The position numbers were made by a program, and so were the translations under genes. Of a stretch of DNA of 5,878 nt, positions 5,571 to 5,878 are shown one piece after another. The DNA is from Candidatus Nealsonbacteria bacterium CG11_big_fil_rev_8_21_14_0_20_37_68 (GTDB lineage: Bacteria > Patescibacteriota > Minisyncoccia > Minisyncoccales > GCA-002782225), in NCBI GenBank assembly GCA_002787295.1, contig PCWJ01000056.1:10444-16321 (forward strand). The letters are read 5' to 3'. Under the pieces are notes generated by a model. The model was not told where the DNA came from, did not search any database, and saw only the letters and a program-made list of their open reading frames with translations. The stretch's first letter is position 1; each line of letters starts with the position of its first letter.

Positions 5571-5581
5571 ATCACCCCCTT
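5571..5581 (-). promoter_or_regulatory. Strong Shine-Dalgarno that fixes a TTG start
   Basis: On the minus strand the sequence AAGGGGGTGAT matches the ideal 16S complement AAGGAGGTGAT at 10 of 11 positions, and the one difference can still pair as G-U. Its purine core ends 7 nt before TTG (5567-5565). This is by far the strongest ribosome binding site in the window and is the main evidence for the non-ATG start. Confidence 0.85.
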
Positions 5582-5607
5582 GTCATCTATTTATTTTTGT
5601 TTATAAT
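5580..5607 (+). promoter_or_regulatory. Promoter for the Nudix gene
   Basis: TTGTCA (5580-5585), a 16-nt spacer and a perfect TATAAT (5602-5607) predict transcription from about 5614, with a leader of about 13 nt containing AAGG (5620-5623). The -35 element touches the ribosome binding site of the divergent minus-strand gene, so the two genes share a very compact control region. Confidence 0.65.
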
Positions 5608-5621
5608 TTTATAAAAGTCAA
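5593..5621 (-). promoter_or_regulatory. Weak candidate promoter for the minus-strand HExxH gene
   Basis: On the minus strand TTGACT (5621-5616) is a good -35 element, but the hexamer 17 nt further on is only AAAAAT (5598-5593), matching TATAAT at four positions. It would give a leader of about 20 nt that includes the Shine-Dalgarno. It lies over the Nudix promoter on the opposite strand. Confidence 0.3.
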
Positions 5622-5626
5622 GGTTT

Positions 5627-5878
5627 ATGCCAATAGAAAAATCAGCTGGTGCAGTAATTTTTAGGAAAGAAAAAGATACGATAGAGTATCTTCTTTTGCA
5701 TTATCAAGCTAAGCATTGGGATTTTCCCAAAGGAAATATTGAGAAGGGTGAGAAATTAGAAGACACGGTGAGAAGGGAAGTGAAGGAGGAAACTGGGATT
5801 GAAAATATTAAGTTTGCTCTTGGATTCAAAGAAGCTATAAAATATTTTTACAAATTGAAAGGGAGAAATATCTTTAAA
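5627..5878 (+). CDS. Nudix hydrolase, asymmetric Ap4A hydrolase-like (partial, 3' end missing)
   Basis: The first 84 codons are present and the frame is still open at the window edge. The complete Nudix box runs from G36 to I58 and fits G-x5-E-x7-REUxEExGU exactly: G36, E42, then REVKEETGI (50-58), whose glutamates bind the catalytic Mg2+. The opening SAGAVIF (6-12) and the HWDFPKGNIEKGE segment (30-42) resemble bis(5'-nucleosyl)-tetraphosphatases of the NUDT2/archaeal type, which split Ap4A into ATP and AMP. Members are about 135-150 residues long, so roughly 50-65 residues are probably missing. The ATG at 5627 has a short AAGG site only 3 nt upstream and a good promoter (5580-5607). The Nudix assignment is certain; the Ap4A preference is inferred, and another nucleotide pyrophosphatase is possible. 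Confidence 0.9.
   Translation, partial: MPIEKSAGAVIFRKEKDTIEYLLLHYQAKHWDFPKGNIEKGEKLEDTVRREVKEETGIENIKFALGFKEAIKYFYKLKGRNIFK

Noticed and set aside
90..5878. The whole window as a defence or secretion gene cluster
   Set aside because: The genes are separated by terminators, change strand, and belong to housekeeping or unrelated families; no effector, sensor, toxin-antitoxin or mobility gene is present.

Overview
The window is AT-rich, gene-dense bacterial DNA holding six complete genes and one partial gene. It is most consistent with a small-genome lineage of the Candidate Phyla Radiation (Patescibacteria), perhaps Parcubacteria-like. That placement is an inference from style: very short intergenic gaps, ATGA start/stop overlaps, a half-size MFS protein, -10-like boxes only 7-12 nt before start codons, and an in-frame repeat element inside a housekeeping gene. 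TGA ends two genes here (1956-1958 and 3080-3082), so the UGA=Gly code of Gracilibacteria/SR1 is not in use. No rRNA, tRNA, CRISPR array or transposase gene was found.

Layout. Bases 1-89 are a leader with a weak hairpin and a TAAAAT box. Bases 90-827 encode a secreted matrixin-like metalloprotease, closed by a strong intrinsic terminator (871-906). A second transcription unit starts at about 899. It holds a flippase-like multi-spanning membrane protein (936-1958) that overlaps, through ATGA, a YjbQ/UPF0047 family enzyme (1955-2359). A 78-bp gap carries a good sigma70-type promoter and a 10-bp palindrome. It leads into a half-length MFS protein (2438-3082), which overlaps, again by ATGA, the DNA polymerase/3'-5' exonuclease PolX (3079-4869). 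A bidirectional terminator (4870-4891) separates PolX from a convergent, unrecognised HExxH protein on the minus strand (4890-5567, TTG start with a near-perfect Shine-Dalgarno). Divergent from that gene, a Nudix hydrolase of the asymmetric Ap4A hydrolase type begins at 5627 and runs off the window.

The most noteworthy item is inside polX. A 93-nt in-frame insert (4278-4370) sits in the PHP exonuclease domain, just before a conserved metal-site glutamate. It consists of a 7-nt tandem array (TGTCAAA x3 plus a degenerate copy) followed by two bulged hairpins in inverted orientation around ACTAGT, with AAAC at both outer feet. The architecture resembles paired REP elements (REPINs) and, in being tolerated inside an ORF, Rickettsia palindromic elements. 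The genes do not form one obvious pathway. The two ATGA-coupled pairs (membrane protein + YjbQ, MFS + PolX) look like co-transcribed housekeeping genes rather than a dedicated system.
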